From Bacteroidales bacterium (GTDB lineage: Bacteria; Bacteroidota; Bacteroidia; Bacteroidales; F082): 64,000 nt of DNA. The translations under genes were made by a program, and so were the position numbers. The notes under the pieces are model-generated. The model saw only the letters and a list, made by a program, of their open reading frames with translations, made no database searches and had not been told where the DNA came from. The DNA lies in the NCBI GenBank assembly GCA_024400455.1, contig JAKSMU010000001.1:248001-312000 (forward strand). The letters are read 5' to 3'. Of this stretch, positions 51,686 to 60,162 are shown piece by piece (within the stretch, counting starts at the first letter, position 1; every line of letters begins with the position of its first letter).

Positions 51686-52164
51686 AATTCAACCTCCTTT
51701 GCTTCAACAAAATTAAGTGTCGACAATGATTCTTCAGTATGAAAAAGCATTTGGTCAATCAATAGGTAGGTCTTCAATTCCTGAATCAAGGTTGCTTTGC
51801 TTATCAAACCTGCTTCATAAAGAGCAAACTGAGCGTAAACCTTATCGTTTGCCACAGGACCGAAAACAATATCATAATCATGCTGAAAGTTGGGCTCAGT
51901 ACGGTTTTTCATAACGAAATCGACCCATTGCTCGTTTGGTTCGTTGAAACGCAACACTTTCAAGGTCTTAAAAGCCGCTTCGTCAAACTCATATTTATTA
52001 ACGAATCCTGAAGATTTCTGTTCCGCTGACTTTCGCTTCACCCATTGCAAAGCCTGTTCAAATGATGTTGTCGTATAGAAACCACTACCATAATCCAACG
52101 TCCTTGAAGGTTGCAACAAAACAGGTTTTTCAACCCTAACCAAACTGCCGTGATAAAGTATCAT
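51682..52164 (-). CDS. DUF3990 family protein (ADP-ribosyltransferase-like fold)
   Basis: A 160-residue protein. The ATG at 52164 gives MILYHGSLVRVEKPVLL, the normal DUF3990 start, and overlaps the DUF3791 gene by 4 bases. LDYGSGFYTTTSFEQALQWV is the second family block; together with YHGS it resembles the NAD-binding arrangement of ADP-ribosyltransferases, and Pfam places the family in that clan as I remember it. A polar PNFQHDYDIVFGPVAND segment near residue 115 follows. Function is not established; an ADP-ribosylating toxin or modifier of a host-operon protein is possible. The cassette looks more AT-rich than the flanking genes. Confidence 0.8.
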   Translation of the reverse strand: MILYHGSLVRVEKPVLLQPSRTLDYGSGFYTTTSFEQALQWVKRKSAEQKSSGFVNKYEFDEAAFKTLKVLRFNEPNEQWVDFVMKNRTEPNFQHDYDIVFGPVANDKVYAQFALYEAGLISKATLIQELKTYLLIDQMLFHTEESLSTLNFVEAKEVEL

Positions 52165-52376
52165 AATGAATGCTTGTTGAGATATTCTTTCATTTCTTCC
52201 AAAAGCCATTGCTGACTTTGAGTGTGAAGTGTTTCGTAGTTATTCGACAGATAATCAAGCAATCCCGTGTTGTCAAATAATGCCATTACTTCTTCACCTC
52301 CAAGCCCGGTGGAGTGCTTGTACTGTTCAATGCAGAACGACACAAAGTAAATGCTATCCAAATCAGTTTTTCCCAT
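52161..52376 (-). CDS. DUF3791 family protein
   Basis: A 71-residue helical protein of the DUF3791 family, recognisable by FVSFCIEQYKH near the start and YLSNNYETLHTQSQQW, then EEMKEYL. The family occurs next to DUF3990 in many gut bacteria, which supports the call. I chose the ATG at 52376 (MGKTDLDSI); another at 52400 would overlap the upstream gene by 10 bases. It overlaps DUF3990 by 4 bases. A likely role is as partner or inhibitor of the DUF3990 protein, but this is inference. Confidence 0.78.
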   Translation of the reverse strand: MGKTDLDSIYFVSFCIEQYKHSTGLGGEEVMALFDNTGLLDYLSNNYETLHTQSQQWLLEEMKEYLNKHSL

Positions 52377-52390
52377 GTTCAAGTTCTTTC

Positions 52391-54547
52391 TTAGCTCCAT
52401 GCATCAAATCTGCCATCGTCGTCGTAATTATCGTCGTCGAGACAAATGTTTGCGATGGTGGCTCCCAAGGCTTCAATAACGCGACGCAAAGCGTTGATGT
52501 CGTAGAAACTCATCGGCTTGTAGCTTGCATCTTCGAGGGTGAGAATCATGTCGCCGGCCACGGGACCTGGATAGACCTTACGACCAATCGCGTTCTGCGG
52601 CAAGCCTTTCATCAAGCCTTTGCTGTCGAGCCAACCGGTGACATTTTCCTCGTAACCCGCCTTGTGACCGATGTCGTAGAGGCCGGGCATACGGAGCGCA
52701 TCAAGATGGTCGGCACCGATGAATGCAGGAATTTCGTCCCACTCATAAACGTCAAACTCAATGATGTCGGCTGTGGCATCAGGGTGGATGATGGCGATGA
52801 GCGGAACGCCTTCGTCGATAAGGTCGCCGTCCGGTTGCCCGTCATCTTCTTCTGCTGGCGCAATATTCTCATACAAAGGCAGATAGTATTTCTCGATTTC
52901 GTCCTTGAAATCATCGAGTTGTCCATTCTGATAAGCTTCAATGACATCTTCCAAACGGCTTTCGTCGCCATTGCGATAGGCGCAGAGCAGGCAGAAGGCT
53001 CGGAAATTCTCGTCCGCAGCAACAGGGCAATGGCCTTCGTCAATCATCGTAGCCATCATGCTGTAGCAGTTCGAACTGAAGTAAGCAGCTCCAAGGTTGA
53101 ACCATTTCCAGGCCTCTTCGTCGTTTTCCTCGAAACCGAAGTTGCCGAAATAATAGTTCTTGCCCATTATCCAAGGTGCTATGTTGTCGCCCAATTGATA
53201 ACCTTTCTCCAAGTCGGCCTTGATTTGTTCCGTCTTCTTGGCTTGATTTCTTGTGTTGAGCCTGTCATATTCTTCCTCGGTGATGTCGCCGCGCATGGTA
53301 TAGCAGAAAGCATCGTTATGCTGGATGCCAATCTCAACATATTTTTCGAGCACCTCTTTCTCGGTCAAATTGCCTTCCTCGTCATAGCACATCATCATGA
53401 TGAGATTGCTCATCGATTCGTAATAACCTAAGCTGATTGCTTGAATATAGGCATCTTCAGCCTTTTCAATGTCGCCCAATTCCTGATAGGCACGGCCCAA
53501 CAAATCGTAATATTCAGGTTCAAATTCAAAGATATCCTTTTCGTCATCGCCTGTGGCATCTTTCAGAATATTGGAAACAAAGTCGAGTATATATTTCGGG
53601 TCAGCCTCATAGTCATTCAAGCCATACAGGATGTCCTTTGCCTTCTGATAGAACGCCTTAACGCTGCCCTTTTCGATGGCATCTTCGCGGAGCTTGAGGT
53701 ATGTCTGATTATCGACTTGCCCAAGGAGACTGACATGTTTTTGATTGTTGGTTTGCTTTACACGGCCATCGCGGAAAAACAAGGACAAGGCAAAGATTGC
53801 GTCACCAATGCCTTTGTCGGCAGCGGCAACGAAAAGGTCGTAGGCTTGCTTCATCGAGTCTTCATCGGGTTGAACCAGTTGGTGATAGCGGCCCAAGGCA
53901 TATTTCGCAATGGCATAGCCCTCATCGGAGAGTTTCTTCATCTCGGCGACTTGCTTGTCGGTGAGCATGTACATAGGATACACGCCACGAACGATACGCA
54001 AGAAGAGACGGCGAGCCGTTTCATCAGCCAACGCCGCATAGAACAACTGGTCGAAAGCCCCCGACATATCGTTATCCATAAGGCATTGGGCTGCTTTATT
54101 GAGGCGGATGTTCAGTTCCTTTCGGAACTCTTCTTCTGTCATTTCGCCATTATCAGCCGTGCCTTCGGGTTCGCTTTCCCGAATCTCCTTCATGAGGTCG
54201 TCGTAGATGATATCGACAGCCTGCTTGCCATCATAGCCGAATTTTTCGCAGATATGCTCGGCAAGACTCCTTTTCTGCTTGTCGATGACGCCATCGGAAA
54301 ACATCATGGAAACGAGATTTTTCATGTAATCCACCTTGTCTTCGTCAGACTTCGGAATCTCGATGACGAGGTTGTCGCTGTCTATAAAGCATTGGTCGAG
54401 TTCGGCTTGCGTAAGGCCAAATTCTTTGGCTACTAGAAGAATATAATCATGCTCGTTTTGCGTAAGCTGACCGTCGAGGCGCGCCATGCTGATGAGGTTA
54501 GCAACATGAGCCAGTTGCGCCCGTTTCGTTGGATTGAAGAGTGCCAT
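52391..54547 (-). CDS. TerB-like and Sel1-like repeat protein
   Basis: A 718-residue cytoplasmic protein, first gene of the operon. Residues about 1-125 are TerB-like helices (LISMARLDGQLTQNEHDYIL and MFSDGVIDKQKRSLAEHI have the acidic D-G-x-I/L-x-x-x-E pattern). The middle, about 180-560, has Sel1/TPR-type repeats, such as AYDLFVAAADKGIGDAIFAL and LGRAYQELGDIEKAEDAYIQA, which bind protein partners. The last 130 residues form a beta-rich domain I do not recognise (VPLIAIIHPDA to PGPVAGDMILTLED) and end in an acidic tail (DDDNYDDDGRFDAWS). Its promoter lies about 44 bases upstream. Confidence 0.8.
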   Translation of the reverse strand: MALFNPTKRAQLAHVANLISMARLDGQLTQNEHDYILLVAKEFGLTQAELDQCFIDSDNLVIEIPKSDEDKVDYMKNLVSMMFSDGVIDKQKRSLAEHICEKFGYDGKQAVDIIYDDLMKEIRESEPEGTADNGEMTEEEFRKELNIRLNKAAQCLMDNDMSGAFDQLFYAALADETARRLFLRIVRGVYPMYMLTDKQVAEMKKLSDEGYAIAKYALGRYHQLVQPDEDSMKQAYDLFVAAADKGIGDAIFALSLFFRDGRVKQTNNQKHVSLLGQVDNQTYLKLREDAIEKGSVKAFYQKAKDILYGLNDYEADPKYILDFVSNILKDATGDDEKDIFEFEPEYYDLLGRAYQELGDIEKAEDAYIQAISLGYYESMSNLIMMMCYDEEGNLTEKEVLEKYVEIGIQHNDAFCYTMRGDITEEEYDRLNTRNQAKKTEQIKADLEKGYQLGDNIAPWIMGKNYYFGNFGFEENDEEAWKWFNLGAAYFSSNCYSMMATMIDEGHCPVAADENFRAFCLLCAYRNGDESRLEDVIEAYQNGQLDDFKDEIEKYYLPLYENIAPAEEDDGQPDGDLIDEGVPLIAIIHPDATADIIEFDVYEWDEIPAFIGADHLDALRMPGLYDIGHKAGYEENVTGWLDSKGLMKGLPQNAIGRKVYPGPVAGDMILTLEDASYKPMSFYDINALRRVIEALGATIANICLDDDNYDDDGRFDAWS

Positions 54548-54590
54548 ATTCGTTATTTTTACCTTTGACTTGAAAATATGATTTATGCGG

Positions 54591-54598
54591 CAAAGATA
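54591..54598 (-). promoter_or_regulatory. -7 promoter element for the TerB/kinase/AAA+ operon
   Basis: TATCTTTG on the minus strand, fitting TAnnTTTG, 43 bases before the ATG at 54547. It probably drives all genes down to 42902. Confidence 0.7.
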
Positions 54599-54696
54599 GT
54601 CACATTATTTATTTTTCAAAATCATTTTATGTAATATTTCAATTGATTTTGGAATTCCGATGTGTAATATTCTTTCACTTGCTCTTTGAAAAACCG

Positions 54697-54704
54697 TATC
54701 TTTG
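54697..54704 (+). promoter_or_regulatory. -7 promoter element for the MFS gene
   Basis: TATCTTTG, fitting TAnnTTTG, 19 bases before the ATG at 54724; it excludes an earlier start at 54643. Confidence 0.72.
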
Positions 54705-54723
54705 CACGTTTTTTCAAGTCATC

Positions 54724-55917
54724 ATGGAAGAGAAGCTTTTTAATAAGAATTATATTTGCCTTTGTGCGGCTAACTTTCTGTTTTTCTTTTCTTTTTATTT
54801 GCTTTTGCCGGTGCTGCCTTTCTTCATTCAGCAGAACTTCCAAGCTAGCAATTCGGTGGTTGGTGCGGTCATTTCGTGCTACACCTTGGCAACTTTGTGC
54901 GTGCGTCCGTTCTCGGGCTACATGATGGATGCCTTCAAGCGCAAACCGCTCTATCTGCTTGCCTTGTCGGTGTTTACGGCTGTTTTCTGCGGCTATCTTT
55001 TCGCTTCCACCATTACCATACTTATTATAGTGCGTATCTTGCACGGATTGTCGTTCGGCTTGACCTCGGTAGGCGGCAACACTTTGGTGATTGATGTTGT
55101 GCCGTCGGCCAGAAGGGGAGAGGGCATTGGCTATTTCGGCGTGGCCAATAACATTGCCATGGCGGTCGGCCCAATGACGGGACTGTTCGTTTACGAGAAA
55201 TACAGTTTCAATGTCATTTTCTTCGGCTGCATGGCTTGCAGTCTCTTGGCGGCTTTGTTTGCCTCGCGTATTGAGACGAAGTTCCGTCCGCCCGTAAAGC
55301 GCCCGCCCTTGTCGTTCGACCGTTTCATTCTTATTAAAGGCTTGCTTGCTGGCGTCTCGTTCATGCTTCTGGCTTTTGCTTACGGACAGATTTCCAACTA
55401 TATAGCTCTCTATGCCAAAGAAATGAACCTTGCCATCAGCAGTGGCTTGTTCTTTACCGTTTATGCGGTCGGACTCATCGCTTCGCGTTTGTTCTCGGGC
55501 CGCATGGTCGACAAGGGCAAGGTGTCTTTTACCATCGGATTAGGCCTCGCTATCGTGGTGCTCGCCATGCTGGGCTTGGCTTTGTGCCACTATGTCAACG
55601 ACTTGAATGCGAAATTTACTCCTGTGGCATTCCTTTCGATTGCCATGCTTTGCGGTATGGGGTTCGGCACTTGTTTCCCGGCTTTCAATGCTTTGTTTAT
55701 CAATCTGGCGCCCAATAGCCAAAGGGGAACTGCAACCTCCACCTATCTGACTTCCTGGGATTTAGGACTTGGCAATGGCATCTTTTCGGGTGGTGCCATT
55801 TCCGAGCATTTCTCGTTCAGTGCGGCTTATCTGGTGGCCGATGTTATGGTCGTTGTCGCCTTGGTGTTCTTCATCGTAATTGTTGCGCCACATTATGAGC
55901 GAAATAAGGTGAGGTAA
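54724..55917 (+). CDS. Major facilitator superfamily transporter
   Basis: A 397-residue, 12-helix inner-membrane transporter. The start MEEKLFNKNYICL lies 19 bases after the promoter. Family marks: RPFSGYMMDAFKRKPLY (the loop 2-3 motif G-x-x-x-D-x-x-x-R/K), then GLTSVGGNTLVIDVVPSARRGEGIGYFG, and the repeat of the loop motif in the second half (SRLFSGRMVDKGK). This resembles drug- or sugar-efflux types of the DHA group, but no substrate can be read. It converges with an EamA gene 2 bases away. Confidence 0.9.
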   Translation: MEEKLFNKNYICLCAANFLFFFSFYLLLPVLPFFIQQNFQASNSVVGAVISCYTLATLCVRPFSGYMMDAFKRKPLYLLALSVFTAVFCGYLFASTITILIIVRILHGLSFGLTSVGGNTLVIDVVPSARRGEGIGYFGVANNIAMAVGPMTGLFVYEKYSFNVIFFGCMACSLLAALFASRIETKFRPPVKRPPLSFDRFILIKGLLAGVSFMLLAFAYGQISNYIALYAKEMNLAISSGLFFTVYAVGLIASRLFSGRMVDKGKVSFTIGLGLAIVVLAMLGLALCHYVNDLNAKFTPVAFLSIAMLCGMGFGTCFPAFNALFINLAPNSQRGTATSTYLTSWDLGLGNGIFSGGAISEHFSFSAAYLVADVMVVVALVFFIVIVAPHYERNKVR

Positions 55918-55919
55918 AG

Positions 55920-56804
55920 TCACACTGTCTCTTCCTTTTGAGGCTTTCTCACCTCGCTCCAAGTCTGCAAGGCTACCGATAGGATAATCAGCGCAATGCC
56001 GCAATAAAATGCTACATTCAGTTCCTTGTATTCCTTGAAGATGAACATGGAAAGGATGATGCTGTAGACGGGTTCCAGATTATAGGTCAGGTTGACGGTG
56101 AAAGCAGCAATTTTTTGCAGGACAATGATCTGCAGCAGGCATAATCCGATGGTGCAAATAATGACCATAAATGAAAGATAAGCCAGGTCTAATCCGCTTG
56201 GAATGAGCTTGCCTATTGGGATGAAAATCTGATAGATAGGGAGCAAAACCGACAATCCGATGAGGCCGCCTGTCATTTCCCAAAACAGCATGTTTTTGGC
56301 TTCGTAGTTTTTACCAACTCTTTGGTTGGCGATAGCGAAAAAGGCATATAAAGCCGAGGAGACGATGCCCAAACAAATGCCCAAGCGGTAGCGTGCATCG
56401 AACTGGAAGATGAGGTAGATGCCTAATAGCGTGAGCAGACTGAAAAGGAACTCGCGCGCCGAAAACCTGTGCCTGTTGATGATAGGCTCGAACAGGGCCG
56501 TGAAGAACCCCACCAGCGAGAAGCAGACTACGCCAATGGAAACATTGGATGACTTGATGCTGGCATAGAAGAAAACCCAATGCAGGCAAAGCAACATGCC
56601 GACGCCACCCATTTGCAGCTTGTCGTGGAAATCGCTCTTTTTGAATTGTTTGGTGATGAGCAAAAAGACCAGCATAAGCAATCCGGCAAAGGCCATGCGA
56701 TACCAGACCAACACGGCGGAATCGAGGCTGATGAGACGTCCCAAAACGCCAGTGAATCCGGCGATAAAGACCGATAGATGCAGCAGCAGGTAGTCTTTTT
56801 TCAT
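55920..56804 (-). CDS. EamA/DMT family transporter
   Basis: A 294-residue protein with ten predicted helices in two EamA repeats; the first repeat has FTGVLGRLISLDSAVLVWYRM, the second NLEPVYSIILSMFIFKE, the typical end-of-repeat Glu-Pro. Such transporters export metabolites or amino acids; the substrate is unknown. The start at 56804 overlaps the stop of the methyltransferase gene in a TGATG arrangement, so the two are translationally coupled. Confidence 0.88.
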   Translation of the reverse strand: MKKDYLLLHLSVFIAGFTGVLGRLISLDSAVLVWYRMAFAGLLMLVFLLITKQFKKSDFHDKLQMGGVGMLLCLHWVFFYASIKSSNVSIGVVCFSLVGFFTALFEPIINRHRFSAREFLFSLLTLLGIYLIFQFDARYRLGICLGIVSSALYAFFAIANQRVGKNYEAKNMLFWEMTGGLIGLSVLLPIYQIFIPIGKLIPSGLDLAYLSFMVIICTIGLCLLQIIVLQKIAAFTVNLTYNLEPVYSIILSMFIFKEYKELNVAFYCGIALIILSVALQTWSEVRKPQKEETV

Positions 56805-57574
56805 CACTTGCACCGTCTTTGCCGAATGGCTTCAAAAGTGACAATGGCCGTGGTAACGGACACATTCAGCGAGTCGGCGATGCCGTTCATCGGGATGATG
56901 ATGTTCTGGTCGGCGGCTTCCACCCAGGCGTCGGAGATGCCCGTGGCTTCGGTGCCCATCACGATGGCTGATGCGCTGCGGAAATCGGCATCTAGGTAAT
57001 CGATGGAGGCTTTAAGATAGGTGCAGTAAATCTTAATGTGGTTGCTTTTCAGCCAGCTGATACATTCCTCCGTTGAACAGGCATATACGGGAACGCTGAA
57101 CATGCAGCCTATGCTGGCACGGATGGCATTAGGGTTGAAGATGTCGGTCTGTGGGTCGGCCACGATGACGGCATCGACGCCGGCGGCATCGGCAGTGCGC
57201 ATGATAGCGCCTAAGTTGCCCGGTTTTTCGACGGTTTCCAGCACGATGACTAAGGCATTGTCTTTCGGCTTGAACTCGTTTAGGCTCTTGTATTTAGGCC
57301 TTGCCAAAGCCAGCAGTCCATCGCTGCCTTCGCGGTAGGCAATCTTGTCGAAAACCTCTTCTGAGACTTCTTCCGTCCAGTTGGCGGTGATGCTTAACGG
57401 CTCACGTAAAAGGGTAGGGCAGACATAGAGCTGGTCAATCTCGAAACCGCATTTCTGGGCGCGTTCAATTTCGCGTTGCCCTTCAATGATGATGAGGTTT
57501 TGCTCGCGGCGCTCGGAGGCTTTCTGCAGTTTGACGATGTTTTTTATCTTAGGATTGGTCTTGCTGGTAATCAT
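56804..57574 (-). CDS. TrmH-family (SpoU) RNA 2'-O-methyltransferase
   Basis: A 256-residue methyltransferase that adds a methyl group to a ribose in rRNA or tRNA from SAM. Motif 1 EKPGNLGAIMRTADAAG (near residue 120), motif 2 IVMGTEATGIS (near 200) and motif 3 IIPMNGIADSLNVSVTTAI (near 226) form the SPOUT knot. An N-terminal L30e-like substrate-binding part (KIKNIVKLQKASERR, then IIIEGQREIERA) is present. The exact RNA target cannot be told. It lies between two EamA genes, 11 bases from the one upstream. Confidence 0.92.
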   Translation of the reverse strand: MITSKTNPKIKNIVKLQKASERREQNLIIIEGQREIERAQKCGFEIDQLYVCPTLLREPLSITANWTEEVSEEVFDKIAYREGSDGLLALARPKYKSLNEFKPKDNALVIVLETVEKPGNLGAIMRTADAAGVDAVIVADPQTDIFNPNAIRASIGCMFSVPVYACSTEECISWLKSNHIKIYCTYLKASIDYLDADFRSASAIVMGTEATGISDAWVEAADQNIIIPMNGIADSLNVSVTTAIVTFEAIRQRRCK

Positions 57575-57585
57575 GCTGATGTTCT

Positions 57586-58503
57586 TTATTCTGTGGTTTT
57601 TTCTTTTGATAATCTTGCCTGTCTCAGGTCTTTAAGTTGTGAAAGCACGAGACCGAAAACGACAAGGACGATGCCGATGATTTTCTGTGGTGTCAGGCTT
57701 TCGTGAATGATGAAATAGCTGAAAATGGCGGTGAACACGGGGATCAGGTTGTTGTAGACATTGGCTTTCGATGCGCCTAACTTGCTGTAGGCGAATGCCC
57801 ACAAGGCATAGGCGATGGCGCTGCAAAACACGCCCAAACAGACTACGGGGACGATGTATTCCTTTGCATTGCCGAAATTCGACGGTTCAAAGTGCTCCAT
57901 TACCAAAACCAGCGGAATGAAATATATCATGCCGATGATATTCTGCATCCAAGTGATGGTCAGTGGCTTATAGAGTCGTGTCAGTTTGATGAGCGAGATG
58001 GAATAGCCTACAGCAACGATGACAGCTCCCGAGAGGAAAAGGATGCCTTTGGGCGAAGCCGTGAAAACCATGTTCTTGTTGAGCAGCATGGTGACGACAC
58101 CGGCAAAGGAAACGAAAAGTCCGACGATGTTCATGGGCGTAAGCCGCTCTTTCAGAAAGATGGCCGCACCGATTGGCGTTACCAAAGGAATCATGGCGAC
58201 GATGGCTGATCCGATGATGGGAGAAGTGTTCTTCAGTCCGTAGCCTTCGAAGATGAAATACAGGAAAGGCTCGAAAAGTGCGGCCAAGGCAAACAATCCC
58301 AGATGCTCTTTCTTGATTTTCTCGTTCAGACGGAATGTGAAAAGTATGGCCGTGAAAAAGATTGTGGCAACGACTAAACGCAGGAAAATGGTTGCGGTAG
58401 GATTCAGGTTCTCATAGACTTGTGTCGACCAGATGAACGATAATCCCCAGATTATCATGGCGATAACGCCGGCGATATGTGTCAAAAAGTTGTTTTCTTT
58501 CAT
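57586..58503 (-). CDS. EamA/DMT family transporter
   Basis: A 305-residue, ten-helix EamA protein, not a close copy of the one at 55920. Repeat one: GLSFIWSTQVYENLNPTATIFLR and IPLVTPIGAAIFLKE; repeat two: YNNLIPVFTAIFSYFIIHE. A metabolite exporter is likely. Its ATG is only 4 bases from the promoter box, so its mRNA may be leaderless. It is the first gene of a three-gene unit. Confidence 0.9.
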   Translation of the reverse strand: MKENNFLTHIAGVIAMIIWGLSFIWSTQVYENLNPTATIFLRLVVATIFFTAILFTFRLNEKIKKEHLGLFALAALFEPFLYFIFEGYGLKNTSPIIGSAIVAMIPLVTPIGAAIFLKERLTPMNIVGLFVSFAGVVTMLLNKNMVFTASPKGILFLSGAVIVAVGYSISLIKLTRLYKPLTITWMQNIIGMIYFIPLVLVMEHFEPSNFGNAKEYIVPVVCLGVFCSAIAYALWAFAYSKLGASKANVYNNLIPVFTAIFSYFIIHESLTPQKIIGIVLVVFGLVLSQLKDLRQARLSKEKTTE

Positions 58504-58507
58504 GGCG

Positions 58508-58515
58508 CAAAGGTA
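58508..58515 (-). promoter_or_regulatory. -7 promoter element for the EamA-methyltransferase unit, leaderless geometry
   Basis: TACCTTTG on the minus strand, fitting TAnnTTTG, separated from the ATG at 58503 by only four bases (GGCG read on the plus strand). Confidence 0.65.
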
Positions 58516-58544
58516 CTGATTTTGCCTTGACGATTGACTTTATA

Positions 58545-58573
58545 ATAAAAAAAAGTGACCCAATCGGGTCACC
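58545..58573 (-). terminator. Terminator after the collagen-like lipoprotein gene
   Basis: GGTGACCCGATTGGGTCAC on the minus strand forms an 8-bp stem and is followed by a long T run. Confidence 0.88.
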
Positions 58574-58600
58574 TTATTCTGGTTTGATTTCAATTGTATG

Positions 58601-59119
58601 TTAGTCAGCAAGTTGGAAAGCTTTCTTGACGGCTTCGTAGTTGCTGTAGTCGATGTCCTGACGACTGTTGTAGAGGTTGGCAGCAATGACTACAATCTTG
58701 AACTGATGGTCATCTGGGCGATAGCCGTCGTAGAAGTCATTTTCAGTCCAGAAAATGCTGACACCGCCTTGATAAGAGGAAACTTCCAGTGAGGATGAAT
58801 AGAAATATTCTACATTGTCATCTCCGAATTGTGAATAATAGAAAGTCATTGGGAGTTGGCGCCAGGTGTTGCCTTCGCTCATGTAGACCAAAACGGCCCC
58901 GTAATTGTGAATGTCCATGTTGATGGCTGCATAATCGATGTCGACGCGCCATGAGGTGTTGTCCCATGTCCAGTCGTTTGAGCGGACGGTCAGTGTGGAT
59001 GATGCCACGTTGGCGTTACCTTGTGGGCCGACAGGACCTTCAGGACCCATTGGGCCTCTGCATGAACCGAAAAACATTGTGGCAATGATTGCCATGCAAA
59101 TAAGTGTTAATTTCTTCAT
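58601..59119 (-). CDS. Lipoprotein with a short collagen-like repeat
   Basis: A 172-residue lipoprotein (signal peptide to the lipobox FFGSC). Right after the lipidated Cys stand four Gly-Pro triplets (GPMGPEGPVGPQG), a miniature collagen-like stalk that may form a trimer. The rest is a beta-rich domain with many Tyr, Trp and Asn (RVDIDYAAINMDIHNYGAV, FKIVVIAANL) that I do not recognise. It has its own terminator and no partner gene. Similar small lipoproteins are common in Bacteroidota. Confidence 0.78.
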   Translation of the reverse strand: MKKLTLICMAIIATMFFGSCRGPMGPEGPVGPQGNANVASSTLTVRSNDWTWDNTSWRVDIDYAAINMDIHNYGAVLVYMSEGNTWRQLPMTFYYSQFGDDNVEYFYSSSLEVSSYQGGVSIFWTENDFYDGYRPDDHQFKIVVIAANLYNSRQDIDYSNYEAVKKAFQLAD

Positions 59120-59202
59120 TTCTCTAAGTATTTAATTGTTTATAACTCTATTTTGATTTGTCCTATACAAAAACCTTGCCGAAATGTGAGCGTTGGAAAT
59201 GA

Positions 59203-60159
59203 TTATGCGCTGATAATCGAATAGGTGATGAAAGCAACATAGCCTAACAGCATGAGCGATCCTTCCACTCTTGAAAGCTTGTGCTTGCCTTTGCCTGTCA
59301 AAACGAAAAGCAGCATCAGGGCGTTTGCGCCAAAAAGAATGAACAGCTGGTTGTTCATTTGCGCTTTAAATTCAAGCGGCATAATCAAGGAACTGATGCC
59401 CAAAACGATGAAAATGTTCAGAATGTTGGATCCTACTACGTTTCCGATGGCTATGTCGGAGTTTTTCTTTGTGGCGGCAACGACGGAAGTAATCAGTTCG
59501 GGCAAAGAAGTGGCGGTGGCTACAATCGTCAGACCTATCATTGATTCGTCCATGCCCCACGAACGGGCCAGTTCCTGAGCGTTGCGCGAAACGAGTTCTC
59601 CGCCTAAATAAAGGCAACCGATGCCGGCGAAAAGCAAAAGCAAGGTCTTCCCCCATGGCAACGGAATCTGCTCGATGTCAGCATCTCCTGTGGGTGATTC
59701 GCTTTTCTTCATCGTCATGTAGAGATAGACGGCAGCGAGCAGAAGCAAAACGATGCCTTCAATCCAATTGACTGTTTTTGAGTGCCCGATGAAAAAATCG
59801 TTGGCCATCAAGGTCAAGGCGAGCGTGGCGATGAAACCTGTCGGAATGTCGCGTTTTATGGAAATGTTGTTCACGTCGATAGGGTAAATCATGGCGCTGA
59901 CACCGAGAATAAGCAGGATGTTCATCGTGTTGCTGCCGATGATGTTGCCGATGGCCAGGCCCGAACTGCCTTTGGCGCACGAAAAGATGTTGACGATGAG
60001 TTCGGGCAGCGAGGTGCCGAAAGCCACAATCGTCAGACCTATTATTAAAGGTGAGAGTTTTGCGCGTATGCCGACACTCGTGGCACCGTCGACGAGCCAA
60101 TTCGCACCCATGATAAGGGCTACGAAACCTACAATGAGAAGTGTGAATGTGAGTAACAT
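59203..60159 (-). CDS. Calcium/sodium antiporter (YrbG-like CaCA family)
   Basis: A 318-residue membrane protein with ten helices in two inverted halves. Each half carries the CaCA ion-binding repeat: GLTIVAFGTSLPELIVN (near residue 46) and GLTIVATATSLPELITS (near 206), and a GNIIGSN / GNVVGSN block. These residues coordinate Na and Ca in the exchanger family. It lies 3 bases downstream of the yggS-like gene and is probably co-transcribed with it. Confidence 0.94.
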   Translation of the reverse strand: MLLTFTLLIVGFVALIMGANWLVDGATSVGIRAKLSPLIIGLTIVAFGTSLPELIVNIFSCAKGSSGLAIGNIIGSNTMNILLILGVSAMIYPIDVNNISIKRDIPTGFIATLALTLMANDFFIGHSKTVNWIEGIVLLLLAAVYLYMTMKKSESPTGDADIEQIPLPWGKTLLLLFAGIGCLYLGGELVSRNAQELARSWGMDESMIGLTIVATATSLPELITSVVAATKKNSDIAIGNVVGSNILNIFIVLGISSLIMPLEFKAQMNNQLFILFGANALMLLFVLTGKGKHKLSRVEGSLMLLGYVAFITYSIISA

Positions 60160-60162
60160 AGC

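Noticed and set aside
52229-53431. A 400-codon plus-strand frame opposite the TerB/Sel1 and DUF3791 genes
   Set aside because: It crosses several real minus-strand genes and has no motif.
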